Shown here piece after piece: positions 23,466 through 31,933 of a stretch of DNA of 48,413 nt (its first letter is position 1; each line of letters opens with the position of its first letter). The position numbers were made by a program, and so were the translations under genes. The DNA is taken from contig RPGQ01000058.1 of the NCBI GenBank assembly GCA_004193595.1, positions 6,407 through 54,819 on the forward strand. The letters are read 5' to 3'. Below the pieces are notes generated by a model. That model saw only the letters and a list, made by a program, of their open reading frames with translations. It did not search any database and had not been told where the DNA came from. Origin of the DNA: Desulfobacteraceae bacterium Eth-SRB2 (lineage in GTDB: Bacteria > Desulfobacterota > Desulfobacteria > Desulfobacterales > UBA11574).

Positions 23466-24293
23466 TCATTTTACAACCGTCAACCGATGGGTTCCTTGTA
23501 ATTTCTCCCACAGTTTTTCTATTATAATAAAAGTAGCATTATTCTCATTAAGGTCATCCTTACCTGAAACCAAGATACAGGATTCAAGCAGTTCTTTATT
23601 CACATCCTTTTTTAAAAATTGATTTTTAATGAAAACACCTAAGCACAAATTGAGTGACCTCAGTCCTTCTTTTTTTAAGTGTGCCATATACACGCTATCC
23701 TTTAATGGCATGTCTTTAATTATTTGATCCACAGCTTCATCAACAATTTTAGGAATGACGGGGCGCTTGTCCAAGCATTCTTTTTTGGTAAAATCGGTAG
23801 CATGATAATCCGGAGGGGTATCCATTAGATCTAATGTCAATGCACCTTCAACGATATGAGCCGTGTGTTTCCATGCATCAGGATGAACACATACTTTTGG
23901 CCCGATCACATATAGGACATCGATGGTTTTCAATTGAACCCAATCATTAACAAAGGATGCTGCTTTAAAGGGAATTGTTTGGTTAAGATCGATACCCAGT
24001 AGCGAATGTCCATGATTCAAGGTTACCTTTCTGGCATAATCATAATCACCGGTTAATTTGCCGTATGATATTATAAGGGTTCCTTTTGAATCTTTTACAT
24101 TCTGTTCAATACATTCGGAATAATTGTCGGTGGGCATTTCTTTTAGCTTATATTTTTCAGGCAATATACCTGTCTTGGTAATACGTCCTTTTGGTATCCA
24201 TCCACCATGGGCTAATCCCAGTTTTATTGCAACATCAAGAGCCCTCTGATCAGAAAAGGTTCGGCCACCTGAAATAATTTTTTTAATCATCAT
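23466..24293 (-). CDS. Putative molybdenum cofactor carrier with extra C-terminal domain
   Basis: A 275-residue protein. Residues 1-160 resemble the molybdenum cofactor carrier family: IISGGRTFSDQRALDVAIKLGLAHGGWIPKGR at the start, then a Rossmann-like GTLIISYGKLTGD and LLGIDLNQ, followed by a VLYVIGPKVCVHPDAW segment. The family binds and protects Moco. The last about 90 residues (DEAVDQIIKDMPLKDS ... GVFIKNQFLKKD ... FIIIEKLWEKLQ) look like a separate small helical domain seen in unrelated proteins (DUF6794-like); this assignment is tentative. GGGAG precedes the first of two adjacent ATG codons. No molybdoenzyme gene is beside it, but a remnant of one lies at 40582-40740. Confidence 0.75.
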   Translation of the reverse strand: MMIKKIISGGRTFSDQRALDVAIKLGLAHGGWIPKGRITKTGILPEKYKLKEMPTDNYSECIEQNVKDSKGTLIISYGKLTGDYDYARKVTLNHGHSLLGIDLNQTIPFKAASFVNDWVQLKTIDVLYVIGPKVCVHPDAWKHTAHIVEGALTLDLMDTPPDYHATDFTKKECLDKRPVIPKIVDEAVDQIIKDMPLKDSVYMAHLKKEGLRSLNLCLGVFIKNQFLKKDVNKELLESCILVSGKDDLNENNATFIIIEKLWEKLQGTHRLTVVK

Positions 24294-24462
24294 TATTGCT
24301 CCCGTATTCCATCATTTGAAGCCTCTTTTGGTTTAAAGGTTTTGTGATGTCAGTAATTTGGTTCTGAGCTATATAATACATAGGGAATGGTAAATCAAAT
24401 GGATATGCCTGATGTAAAAAAATGTTCTCTAAATTGGTTATTTTTGTAACTTTAAAAACATC

Positions 24463-24490
24463 TTGACAAAATTGCGGATGCTTGTATGTT
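24463..24490 (+). promoter_or_regulatory. Sigma-70-type promoter of the pnt operon
   Basis: TTGACA (24463-24468), a 16-base spacer and TATGTT (24485-24490) make a good housekeeping promoter. Transcription would begin near 24497, leaving a leader of about 115 nt before the GTG of the first pnt gene. Confidence 0.6.
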
Positions 24491-24611
24491 TTTTTAAGGG
24501 TTTGAAATTACCCAGTCATATGGACCATCTAAGATTATTGATGGGTCGGGAAGTTTGTACCCTGCAGTTGCTGATTATTCATGGAGCGGTTCAAATGTCG
24601 GGAGGCGAAAC

Positions 24612-25745
24612 GTGAAGATTGCTGTTCCTAAAGAGTACCATACCGGAGAAACCCGAGTCCCTCTTATTCCCGGTGATGTAAAAGCACTCATCGAAAAAGG
24701 CGCAACCCTGGAAATTGAATCGGGTATGGGAGAGCCCATCGAATACTATGACACCGATTATATTGCGGCGGGGGCTAAGGTTGCTTCTGATCGCAAATCC
24801 CTTATAACTTCAGCGGATATTATCCTTCGCATACGCAAATCACCCCTTGAAGAGATAAAGTGGTTCAGGCAAGGGGCCCTTCACATCAGCTATTTCGATC
24901 CCTTTGCCGAAAAGAAGCTTCTGGACGCGTTTGTCTCCCAGGGTATCAGTGCCGTCAGCATGGAGATGATCCCTCGAACCACACGGGCGCAAAGTATGGA
25001 TGTGTTGAGCTCTCAGGCAAGTCTGGCCGGATATGTGGCCGTAATTCTGGCCGCAGAACGTCTCCGGAAGATATTTCCCATGATGATGACTCCATCGGGA
25101 ACCATTGCACCGGCAAAAGTATTTGTCATCGGCGCGGGTGTGGCCGGCCTTCAGGCCATTGCCACGGCACGTCGCCTCGGTGCACGGGTGGAGGCGTTTG
25201 ATACCAGACCCGTGGTTGAAGAAGAAGTGCGGTCTTTAGGCGCGAGATTTATTAAAATTGACCTGGGTGAAACCGGGCAAACCGCTGACGGATATGCCAA
25301 GGCCCTCACGGATCAACAGCTCGAAATTCAGCGCCAGGCCATGACCGGGCACTGTGCCGGCGCCGATATCGTCATTACTACGGCGCAAGTCTTCGGCAAA
25401 AAAGCCCCCCTGATAATTACCAAAGAGATGATCGCCGCCATGAAAAAGGGAAGCGTGGTGGTTGACCTTGCCGCCGAGGGAGGCGGAAATGTGGAAGGTG
25501 TTGTGGCCGGAGAGGAAACCATAATTCAGGGGGTTCGTATCATGGGTTTTGAAAATATGCCCGGTCGCGTTGCGGTTCACGCAAGCCAAATGTACTCAAG
25601 AAATCTCCTTAATTTCATTCTGGAGTACTGGGATGATGAAAAAAAAGTCATGGAGCTGCAACTCGATGATGAAATTATACAAGGATGTCTGGTGACACAT
25701 AAACATGAAATTTTCAGCCGGACACTTAAAGAGATTATGACCTGA
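24612..25745 (+). CDS. pntAA: NAD(P) transhydrogenase subunit alpha part 1
   Basis: A 377-residue protein starting at GTG 24612 with GGGAGG just upstream. The longer reading from 24555 lacks a ribosome site and starts before the conserved VKIAVPKEYHTGETRVPL. It contains the alanine dehydrogenase/PNT N-terminal domain and the NAD(H)-binding domain with FVIGAGVAGLQAIATARRLGARVEAFD and the family's RSLGARFIKIDL region. In split transhydrogenases this is the peripheral NAD-binding domain I. The complex couples hydride transfer between NADH and NADP+ to proton movement across the membrane. The two membrane/NADP subunits follow in order, and the three genes form an operon. Confidence 0.93.
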   Translation: MKIAVPKEYHTGETRVPLIPGDVKALIEKGATLEIESGMGEPIEYYDTDYIAAGAKVASDRKSLITSADIILRIRKSPLEEIKWFRQGALHISYFDPFAEKKLLDAFVSQGISAVSMEMIPRTTRAQSMDVLSSQASLAGYVAVILAAERLRKIFPMMMTPSGTIAPAKVFVIGAGVAGLQAIATARRLGARVEAFDTRPVVEEEVRSLGARFIKIDLGETGQTADGYAKALTDQQLEIQRQAMTGHCAGADIVITTAQVFGKKAPLIITKEMIAAMKKGSVVVDLAAEGGGNVEGVVAGEETIIQGVRIMGFENMPGRVAVHASQMYSRNLLNFILEYWDDEKKVMELQLDDEIIQGCLVTHKHEIFSRTLKEIMT

Positions 25746-25822
25746 ATTTTGCATGAGGTTGTATGAACCCGGTTCAAACAGGTAATGTAAAGGTTCTCAT
25801 TAATTTTCATGCAAGATTCAGG
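25741..25822 (+). repeat. Inverted 16-bp repeats between pntAA and pntAB
   Basis: CCTGAATTTTGCATGA (25741-25756) and its near-complement TCATGCAAGATTCAGG (25807-25822) flank a 50-base spacer. The pntAA stop codon TGA lies inside the left arm. The fold could modulate expression of pntAB. The same 16-mer occurs at 992 and 34360. Confidence 0.6.
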
Positions 25823-25839
25823 TATAAAGGAGGCACACC

Positions 25840-26163
25840 ATGGGTCATGAGGAATGCAAGGCCGCATGTCTGATCTGTATGGGTCTGGTATTGGTCCTGT
25901 CAATCTTTGTGGGATTTGAAGTTATTTCCAAAGTGCCGGCGCGGCTCCACACCCCGCTGATGTCCGGAAGCAATGCCATTTCGGGAATTACCCTCGTGGG
26001 GGCAATTATCGCCGCGGGCACGGCAGGAGGGATACTGAGCATCATTCTGGGTACACTTGCGGTAGCATTTGCAACAATCAATGTGGTAGGCGGATATATG
26101 GTCACCGACAGAATGCTGAAGATGTTTAAACCGAAATCCGATAAGGAAAAGGTGTGCAAATAA
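25840..26163 (+). CDS. pntAB: NAD(P) transhydrogenase subunit alpha part 2
   Basis: A 107-residue protein with three hydrophobic segments (about 10-27, 45-62 and 64-90) matching the small membrane subunit of three-gene transhydrogenases (SGSNAISGITLVGAIIAAG ... GTLAVAFATINVVGGYMVTDRML). It forms part of the proton channel, domain II. AAAGGAGG precedes the ATG. Its last codons overlap the GTG start of pntB by ten bases, which implies translational coupling. Confidence 0.92.
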   Translation: MGHEECKAACLICMGLVLVLSIFVGFEVISKVPARLHTPLMSGSNAISGITLVGAIIAAGTAGGILSIILGTLAVAFATINVVGGYMVTDRMLKMFKPKSDKEKVCK

Positions 26164-27530
26164 CACTTCTCATAAATTTGGTATATATTGTGTCGGCGGT
26201 TATGTTTATTTACGGTCTGAAACTGCTCACCTCTCCGGTCACGGCGCGAACCGGTAACTTCATCTCCGCTGTGGGAATGTTTCTCGCCGTCGTCGTCACC
26301 CTTGTAAACGGGGGTATCATTGATTACAAATGGATCGCCCTGGGTATCATTGTAGGCGGTCTGATCGGCGGTCTTTTTGCCCGCATCGTTCAAATGACTC
26401 AGATGCCCGAGATGGTGGCTCTTTTTAACGGCTTCGGCGGCATTGCAAGCCTTCTGGTGGGCACGGCCACTTATCATTCCCTGGAATCTTACAACCTTTT
26501 TATTATGACCACCCTCTTTCTTGCCGTGCTTATCGGCGGCGTAACCTTTTCCGGAAGTATCATCGCCTGGGGCAAACTTTCCGAGGTAATATCGGGAAAT
26601 CCCGCCCTTTTTCGCGGCCAGACCATTCTTAACGGATCGATTTTTGTGGTTGCCCTCATGGGCGGCGCTTTCTTTATTGCCAATCCCTCGGACGGATATC
26701 TAACTTTAATCGGAATTATCACCCTTTCGCTGATTCTCGGCGTATTGGCAGTGATACCCATCGGGGGCGCGGATATGCCGGTGGTTATCTCCCTTTTAAA
26801 CAGCTATTCGGGTATTGCGGCGTGTGCGGCCGGCCTTGCCATTGAGAATAATATCCTCATCGTTTCCGGTGCCCTTGTGGGTGCCAGCGGTATTATTCTC
26901 ACAAAAGTAATGTGCAAGGCCATGAATCGCTCCCTCTACAATGTGCTTTTTGGCGGGTTCGGTGCGGTTACCCGGAAAACCGCGGTTGATTTTCAAGGGG
27001 AAGTTAAACCCATATCACCGGAAGACACCTACTACATTCTCGAGGCCGCCTGTTCCGTGGTTTTTGTTCCCGGGTATGGAATGGCCGTTGCCAAGGCACA
27101 GCATGCGGTTCGGGAACTTTCAGATTTGCTTGAGGAAAACGGAGCCGAGGTTCGCTATGCAATTCATCCGGTTGCGGGCCGGATGCCGGGACACATGAAT
27201 GTGCTCCTTGCCGAGGCCGATGTTCCCTATGATAAATTGATTGAGATGAAGGAAATCAACCGTTCGATTGCCGGCATCGATGTTTGTCTCGTGGTGGGTG
27301 CAAACGATATTGTCAACCCTGCCGCAAGGGAGGATACCCATAGCTCCATTTACGGCATGCCCATTATCGAAGTGGATCGGTCAAAAACGGTAATCGTCCT
27401 GAAACGCTCCATGGCCACCGGCTTTGCCGGTATCGATAACCGCCTTTTTTACAAACAAAACACCCGCATGCTTTTCGGCGACGCCAAATCCAGCATCGAG
27501 GCGGTTATTTCACAGTTCAAGACCGTATGA
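26154..27530 (+). CDS. pntB: NAD(P) transhydrogenase subunit beta
   Basis: A 458-residue protein. The first about 260 residues are hydrophobic and form the membrane proton channel; the last about 180 form the NADP(H)-binding domain III, with VPGYGMAVAKAQHAVREL (the inverted-fold GxGxxA/V motif) and DVCLVVGANDIVNPAAREDT, the loop that closes over NADP(H). MARSMATGFAGIDN-like LKRSMATGFAGIDNRLF near the end is also typical. The GTG start overlaps pntAB, with AAGGA about seven bases upstream. Membrane-bound and functional by all visible motifs. Confidence 0.94.
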   Translation: MQITLLINLVYIVSAVMFIYGLKLLTSPVTARTGNFISAVGMFLAVVVTLVNGGIIDYKWIALGIIVGGLIGGLFARIVQMTQMPEMVALFNGFGGIASLLVGTATYHSLESYNLFIMTTLFLAVLIGGVTFSGSIIAWGKLSEVISGNPALFRGQTILNGSIFVVALMGGAFFIANPSDGYLTLIGIITLSLILGVLAVIPIGGADMPVVISLLNSYSGIAACAAGLAIENNILIVSGALVGASGIILTKVMCKAMNRSLYNVLFGGFGAVTRKTAVDFQGEVKPISPEDTYYILEAACSVVFVPGYGMAVAKAQHAVRELSDLLEENGAEVRYAIHPVAGRMPGHMNVLLAEADVPYDKLIEMKEINRSIAGIDVCLVVGANDIVNPAAREDTHSSIYGMPIIEVDRSKTVIVLKRSMATGFAGIDNRLFYKQNTRMLFGDAKSSIEAVISQFKTV

Positions 27531-27712
27531 GCTTAACTTAAAAAAGCAGGAAACCAAAAGACGCCACGGCGAGTTCAGCCTGATCATTGATTCCCCAGAC
27601 CCAGTGACGGCCTTCCCCGCTAGGGGTTCCTGCCCATTACAGCCCGGTTCACTCCCTGGTCAATCAGATATTTAATCAGCCCGACCCGGGGCCGACGGCA
27701 ATACACCGCCCC

Positions 27713-27874
27713 TCAGACATCTTCGGGGGCTTCCAGGCCGACGATCTGCCCCCCTCTCGCCACACAGGTGTGCACTTCGAGGGGCCGGAACAGATAGCCC
27801 CAAAGCCCGACTGCGACGATGATGGAGAGCATAACCATGATTAGCCATCGGTTATGGGAGTTCGGTTCGGCCAT
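27713..27874 (-). CDS. Small single-pass membrane protein
   Basis: A 53-residue protein, MAEPNSHNRW followed by one hydrophobic helix (LIMVMLSIIVAVGLWGYLF) and a short outside tail with one cysteine (HTCVARGG). AAAGGAAA sits six bases before the ATG, a good ribosome site. I do not recognise a family. On size and layout it could be a small accessory subunit of a membrane complex. About 180 bp between it and pntB hold no clear gene. Confidence 0.55.
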   Translation of the reverse strand: MAEPNSHNRWLIMVMLSIIVAVGLWGYLFRPLEVHTCVARGGQIVGLEAPEDV

Positions 27875-27976
27875 GTTCTGTTTCCTTTGGGTTGTGGCGG
27901 AGCGATTCCTTTAGTGATCGAGACATGCCTGCCGCTCAAAGCCATGCGCCTGCTTGCCGATCTGTTCCCCTGGATT

Positions 27977-28002
27977 CCCGGTCTGGTTTCAAACCAGCCG
28001 GG
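27977..28002. other. Near-perfect hairpin beside the RAYT remnant
   Basis: CCCGGTCTGGTTT pairs with AAACCAGCCGGG with one mismatch and no spacer. It adjoins the homology boundary of the transposase-derived copy at 28003-28131 and may be one of its REP-type hairpins. The sequence from 27875 to 27976 shows nothing else. Confidence 0.4.
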
Positions 28003-28131
28003 CTTCGGCCCCCTGACCGAAGTTCACCCATAGAAACATTGTACCTTTCACACACTTTCTCTGCAAATGCTTTAATCCTGCAACCCTCATATTGAATATT
28101 AAACGTCAAGCACTTTCTACACGAATGTCCC
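28003..28131 (-). pseudogene. RAYT transposase deletion derivative, copy 1
   Basis: Read on the minus strand, GGGACATTCGTG begins a 5' region nearly identical to that of the RAYT remnant at 36.2 kb. It then jumps directly to a C-terminal segment, CRIKAFAEKVCERYNVSMGEL. The catalytic domain is absent. The junction, just after GTTGCAG, is identical to that at 30537-30850. The copy ends at GGGGGCCGAAG, next to a hairpin. Confidence 0.7.
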
Positions 28132-28275
28132 TTATTATAAGATTTACTTGACTTGACAGTGATCATTATACAATATCTGCAATAAGATCGGATTTTCAAT
28201 ACCGACAGGATATCAAAGGCTAAAAAGAGTAAGAAATCAGATTTTTTACCTAGGATTAGACAAAGAATCCTTATC

Positions 28276-29106
28276 ATGATAGAGCGGTACTTTCAATATC
28301 AGGCTGACCTTGCTGTAACAGAAAGCAATATGCTGTGCCCGGAAGATTGTAATGCGCCCGGCTGCCAGATGGCCGACGTTATTGTCGAGGTAAGCCTATT
28401 TGATTTGATCAGACTTAGTCTTGCGCTAAATACTCCTGTTTCAAGCCTTTTTTTAAATCACTGCCACTTCGGGTTCCAGAGCTGTGAACTCAATCGCCGC
28501 TATCTGAGCTTATTGTTAAAGCTTGAAAAGCCGTGCCATTTTCTTCAGAAGTCTGGCTGTAAAGTTCAAGGTTTCAAGCCTCTCAATTGCGTCCTTTTTC
28601 CGGAGTACCATCAGATAATAGATCTTAGACCTGAGCTTGCCAAACGTCCGGTCTTCAATAGGTTCCCATGCTTAAAGAGCGAGATTGCCGTTTCGAACCA
28701 AAGAAGCCAAGCTTTAAAGAAACTCAAAAAAATGAGCAAGAGGGAAGAAGCCCTTTCCCGCTATTTTCTTCTAGGAATTCCTTCCTTCATTATCGACTCC
28801 AAGCCGCTGGCCAAACAGTTGAAAAGATATAGCATGAAAATCAAATCATTTACCGTACGGGATTACGACAGACTGCTAAAGGAAGAGCTAAAAACAACCG
28901 GCCTTTTCGACGGAATCATGGATAAAATTGCCCTATTGGACACGCGCCGGCAGATGGAGAGTTTTTTTAGTCAACTTGAAGACAAAACCTTGATAAGATC
29001 GCTTCTGGAAAAAATGGCAAGGCCGGAGATTGTTTTCAGACTTGATGGAAATCGTTTAAAGCCGATGAAAAGACACCTGCAACGGCCGGAAATAACTTCC
29101 ATGTAA
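28276..29106 (+). CDS. YkgJ-like cysteine-cluster protein
   Basis: A 276-residue protein with the cysteine spacing of the YkgJ (CxxCxxCC-type) family: LCPEDCNAPGCQM near the start, CHFGFQSC, then PCHFLQKSGCKVQGFKPLNCVLFP. In the family these residues are thought to bind a zinc or iron-sulfur centre; the function is unknown. The C-terminal half is basic and helical. The start at 28276 has only a weak upstream sequence and is 145 bp from the RAYT remnant on the other strand. It is not in an operon with its neighbours. Confidence 0.72.
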   Translation: MIERYFQYQADLAVTESNMLCPEDCNAPGCQMADVIVEVSLFDLIRLSLALNTPVSSLFLNHCHFGFQSCELNRRYLSLLLKLEKPCHFLQKSGCKVQGFKPLNCVLFPEYHQIIDLRPELAKRPVFNRFPCLKSEIAVSNQRSQALKKLKKMSKREEALSRYFLLGIPSFIIDSKPLAKQLKRYSMKIKSFTVRDYDRLLKEELKTTGLFDGIMDKIALLDTRRQMESFFSQLEDKTLIRSLLEKMARPEIVFRLDGNRLKPMKRHLQRPEITSM

Positions 29107-29180
29107 ACAGAAAATAAAGCTACAATGCATATAAGATGCCTTATTGTTTCCTCCTCCCATAAAAAATAAGGTGTCTATAA

Positions 29181-29303
29181 CTAAGTTGAGCGATTGCATC
29201 CTTTGCCGACCAATTTTAACTTGCCTGCTTTTTTAAGCTTTCTCAACAGATGCCCGGCTTGGTTTTCGTTGATTTGACAAAGAAAAGCGGCCTCCTTTCG
29301 CCC
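29181..29303 (-). pseudogene. Winged-helix C-terminal remnant
   Basis: An open frame on the minus strand ends at TAG 29181-29183. It reads RKEAAFLCQINENQAGHLL, then RKLKKAGKLKLVGKG, like the terminal winged helix of an ATP-binding or regulatory protein. There is no start or upstream part, so it is a fragment. It follows the ZIP transporter gene without homology to it. Confidence 0.5.
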
Positions 29304-29320
29304 TCTAAAAAGCTAATCCA

Positions 29321-30136
29321 TCAGCCCAGCGCCAAATCTAAAATCATCATTACCGAAAAACCTGCCATAGTCGCCATCGTTACAAGATCAATATTTGCTT
29401 CTTGCCTTTGAGATTCCGGGATCAATTCTTCCACCACAACGAAAATCATTGCTCCGGCAGCAAAACAGAGAGCATAGGGCAAAATATTTTGCATATATAG
29501 AACAAATGCTGCTCCGAACACCCCGGCAATGGGTTCAACAACACCGGATGCCTGTCCCATAAAAAAACTCTTGGTCCGATTCATTCCTTCTCTTCGCAAT
29601 GGGAAGGATACTGCAGCACCTTCTGGAAAATTTTGGAGGCCAATTCCGATTGCCAAAGCAATGGCTCCGCCAAGCGTAGCAGAAGAAAGATTGGCTGCCA
29701 CAGCCCCGAAAGCAACACCGACCGCGAGACCTTCAGGGATATTATGAAGTGTTATTGCAAGTACCAGCAGCGTGCTTCGCTGCCATGACGTCTTTATTCC
29801 CTCACTTTGTCCTATATCTAAGCCCAAATGAAGATGCGGCAGCAATCGATCAGCCAAACTCATGAAAATCCCGCCACCCATGAATCCGATTACAGCTGTC
29901 AACCATGGAATATGACCAAGCTGTTCGGCCATTTCTATGCCCGGTGCAAGCAGTGACCAGAAGCTCGCGGCAATCATGACACCAGCGGCGAAACCGAGCA
30001 TAGAATCCATTAGTTTGGGTTTTACCGTTTTTGTAAAGAAGACGAGCGAAGCTCCTGCAGCGGTCACTCCCCATGTAAAGAGCGTAGCGATAAGCGTTTG
30101 TGTAATCGGGCTATAGTGTTGAATGAAATCGATCAT
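29321..30136 (-). CDS. ZIP family metal transporter
   Basis: A 271-residue protein with eight predicted membrane helices. The two metal-binding signatures are [14 protein letters not shown] in helix 4 and [13 protein letters not shown] in helix 5; the second has Gln in place of the His seen in ZupT. Between helices 3 and 4 is a histidine-bearing loop, [14 protein letters not shown] proteins import Zn2+, Fe2+ or Mn2+ into the cytoplasm. AAAGGGAAA precedes the ATG at 30136; an upstream TTG reading is less likely. No metal regulator is visible near it. Confidence 0.9.
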   Translation of the reverse strand: MIDFIQHYSPITQTLIATLFTWGVTAAGASLVFFTKTVKPKLMDSMLGFAAGVMIAASFWSLLAPGIEMAEQLGHIPWLTAVIGFMGGGIFMSLADRLLPHLHLGLDIGQSEGIKTSWQRSTLLVLAITLHNIPEGLAVGVAFGAVAANLSSATLGGAIALAIGIGLQNFPEGAAVSFPLRREGMNRTKSFFMGQASGVVEPIAGVFGAAFVLYMQNILPYALCFAAGAMIFVVVEELIPESQRQEANIDLVTMATMAGFSVMMILDLALG

Positions 30137-30325
30137 ATTATTTCCCTTTACAAACAAGTAATTATATGGGTCTGGATATTAATAGATTCGTAATTTCAAT
30201 CAGAACGGGTATGGGGTACGTTCGTGCAGAACGTTCACAATTCTAAATTCAGGACTACTGACTTGGCGTAAATTCAGATTCAACATATTTTAATGAAGAA
30301 TCAACATCTTGAAGGCATTTAAAAG

Positions 30326-30490
30326 ATGAACGTCGAACATCGAACATCGAACTTTGAACATCGAATAATGTATTCTACCATTTATAATAAAGACAAAGCC
30401 AAGCGCCTTCCACATTCGACGTTCGACGTTGAACGTTCGATGTTTACCCGCCTTCGGCGGCGCCAGAGGCGACCAGGGTTCGATGTTCAA
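30326..30490. repeat. Low-complexity CGAACATC-type intergenic repeats
   Basis: Short tandem units such as CGAACATCGAACATCGAAC start at about 30327. Their complements, such as GTTCGACGTT and GTTCGATGTT, lie at 30418-30443 and 30478-30490, making a large foldback. Spurious ORFs from this repeat class begin MNVEHRTSN and are familiar database artefacts. The rest of the 30137-30536 gap shows nothing. Confidence 0.7.
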
Positions 30491-30536
30491 ATTGTTTCAT
30501 CTGAAATTACGACTAAACCTTCATATCACGTTGAAA

Positions 30537-30850
30537 TTATGTATACAGGTCAGGAGTTCTGAAATTGATGTCATCTATATCCTGTTTCCTCCCTGTTGAT
30601 ATCATTGGTGTCACGCAAGAGTTCGTAACGCCAAGATATCTGGCAACATCAGTCCCGGAATAACCGAGTTCCCTGACACCAATCCACGACATTGCACGCC
30701 TGGCTTTCACGACTGCTCTTCTTCGTCCCCCTGACCCAAGTTCGCCCATAGAAATATTGTACCTTTCAGACACCTTCTCTGCAAGTGCTTTAATCCTGCA
30801 ACTCTCATATTTAATATTCAGCGCCAAGCACTTTCTGCACGACCGTCCCC
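30537..30850 (-). pseudogene. RAYT transposase deletion derivative, copy 2
   Basis: The 5' region from GGGACGGTCGTGC (30850) joins at GTTGCAG to the C-terminal HTH-like domain (AEKVSERYNISMGELGSGG ... VRELGYSGTDVARYLGV), which in full-length RAYT-type transposases follows the HUH catalytic domain. The catalytic part is missing, as in the copy at 28003-28131. The 96-residue reading from TTG 30827 could in principle make a small DNA-binding protein, but its frame is one base off the original ATG. The gap from 30851 to 30996 holds nothing else. Confidence 0.75.
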
Positions 30851-30996
30851 TTTAATTGGTGTATGAAATTATTATATGGACTTGAATTCATGATTTATTG
30901 AAATGTCACGTTTGCTGAATTCAACTTACTGAAATTTATGGGATACTGATTAATATCGTTCTTGCTTAAAATAAGTTTTTAGTGTAGAAATGAAAT

Positions 30997-31719
30997 ATGA
31001 AGCTAAAAATTATCAAAACAATTTCTTTTTTCGTTATAATCATTATGTTAATCTTACTCACCGTGTCCTGCGGAGATAAAGAAGAAACCGGACCCCCCCG
31101 CCCTGCTCCAGAACATTCCGACAGCTTCACTTTTTTCGATATCGGGAAAAATACAATTATATCAGACAATGTAAGAAAACGCCTAAATAAGACATTAGGC
31201 GATGATGCTATTGAACGCAAAAATATTCTGGATTTGGAAATAAACTATGACGGTTTCTTGAAAGAATATTTTGAGAATCTTGACAAATTAAACAAAAAAT
31301 TGAATTTCCCTCTCGGAGAACGGGTTGAGCATCATACGGTTAAGCTGATGTATCGCTATATGCAAAATAAAAACGTTTCATTTGACTACGTCGAGCTGGT
31401 CTATTCAGAATATACTCGAAGACCTGTTTTGATAAAAATCCATTTTAAAAAAAATGGGTTGAACACCATAGACACGCTTAAACAAAAATACGGTGCTCCG
31501 GAGAGTATAAACTGGGGCGGGGAAACCTCAAAATCGCTTTACTGGAAAAAGAGCAATGACTTGCTGATTCTATCTTTTGTTCCGGATCAGTTTGGAAAGC
31601 CAAAAGGTCAAATTATCATTTATTTCAAGAACGCATTGGAGAAACTGCTCAAAGACGAACAAAAGGAAAAAGAAAAAACAAGGCGGGAACGAACTAAATC
31701 GGGCAAAACCGCTTTTTAA
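30997..31719 (+). CDS. Putative lipoprotein of unknown function
   Basis: A 240-residue exported protein. Its signal peptide is MKLKIIKT followed by a hydrophobic stretch and the lipobox LTVSC, with the lipidated cysteine at residue 25. The mature part begins GDKEETGPPRP and ends in a highly charged Lys/Glu/Arg tail (EQKEKEKTRRERTK). A C-terminal half with alternating strands (PVLIKIHFKKNGLNTIDTLKQKYGAP) is reminiscent of small beta domains that measure mismatch between sequence and structure, but I do not recognise a family. No clear ribosome site precedes the ATG. Confidence 0.65.
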   Translation: MKLKIIKTISFFVIIIMLILLTVSCGDKEETGPPRPAPEHSDSFTFFDIGKNTIISDNVRKRLNKTLGDDAIERKNILDLEINYDGFLKEYFENLDKLNKKLNFPLGERVEHHTVKLMYRYMQNKNVSFDYVELVYSEYTRRPVLIKIHFKKNGLNTIDTLKQKYGAPESINWGGETSKSLYWKKSNDLLILSFVPDQFGKPKGQIIIYFKNALEKLLKDEQKEKEKTRRERTKSGKTAF

Positions 31720-31933
31720 TTAATCGGCTTAAACCACACCTCTGATTTGGACCCCGGACGATATGCGCTATGGGTGTCGCGTCTTGGATAGTGAATGTAG
31801 CTCCCCGCAGCCCCGCCGGGCGGGATCTTCGATCCGCTACGACAAGCTGTAGGGTATTCGGGCGAAGGCGAATAATTGAAATGCGACCCTGGTCCTCTCT
31901 TCCAGCATCTTCATTTCAATCAAGGATCAAGGT

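Noticed and set aside
30326..30490. CRISPR-like short repeats and the ORF beginning MNVEHRTSN
   Set aside because: Units are short, back to back and inverted, without spacers of even length; the ORF type is a known artefact of intergenic repeats.
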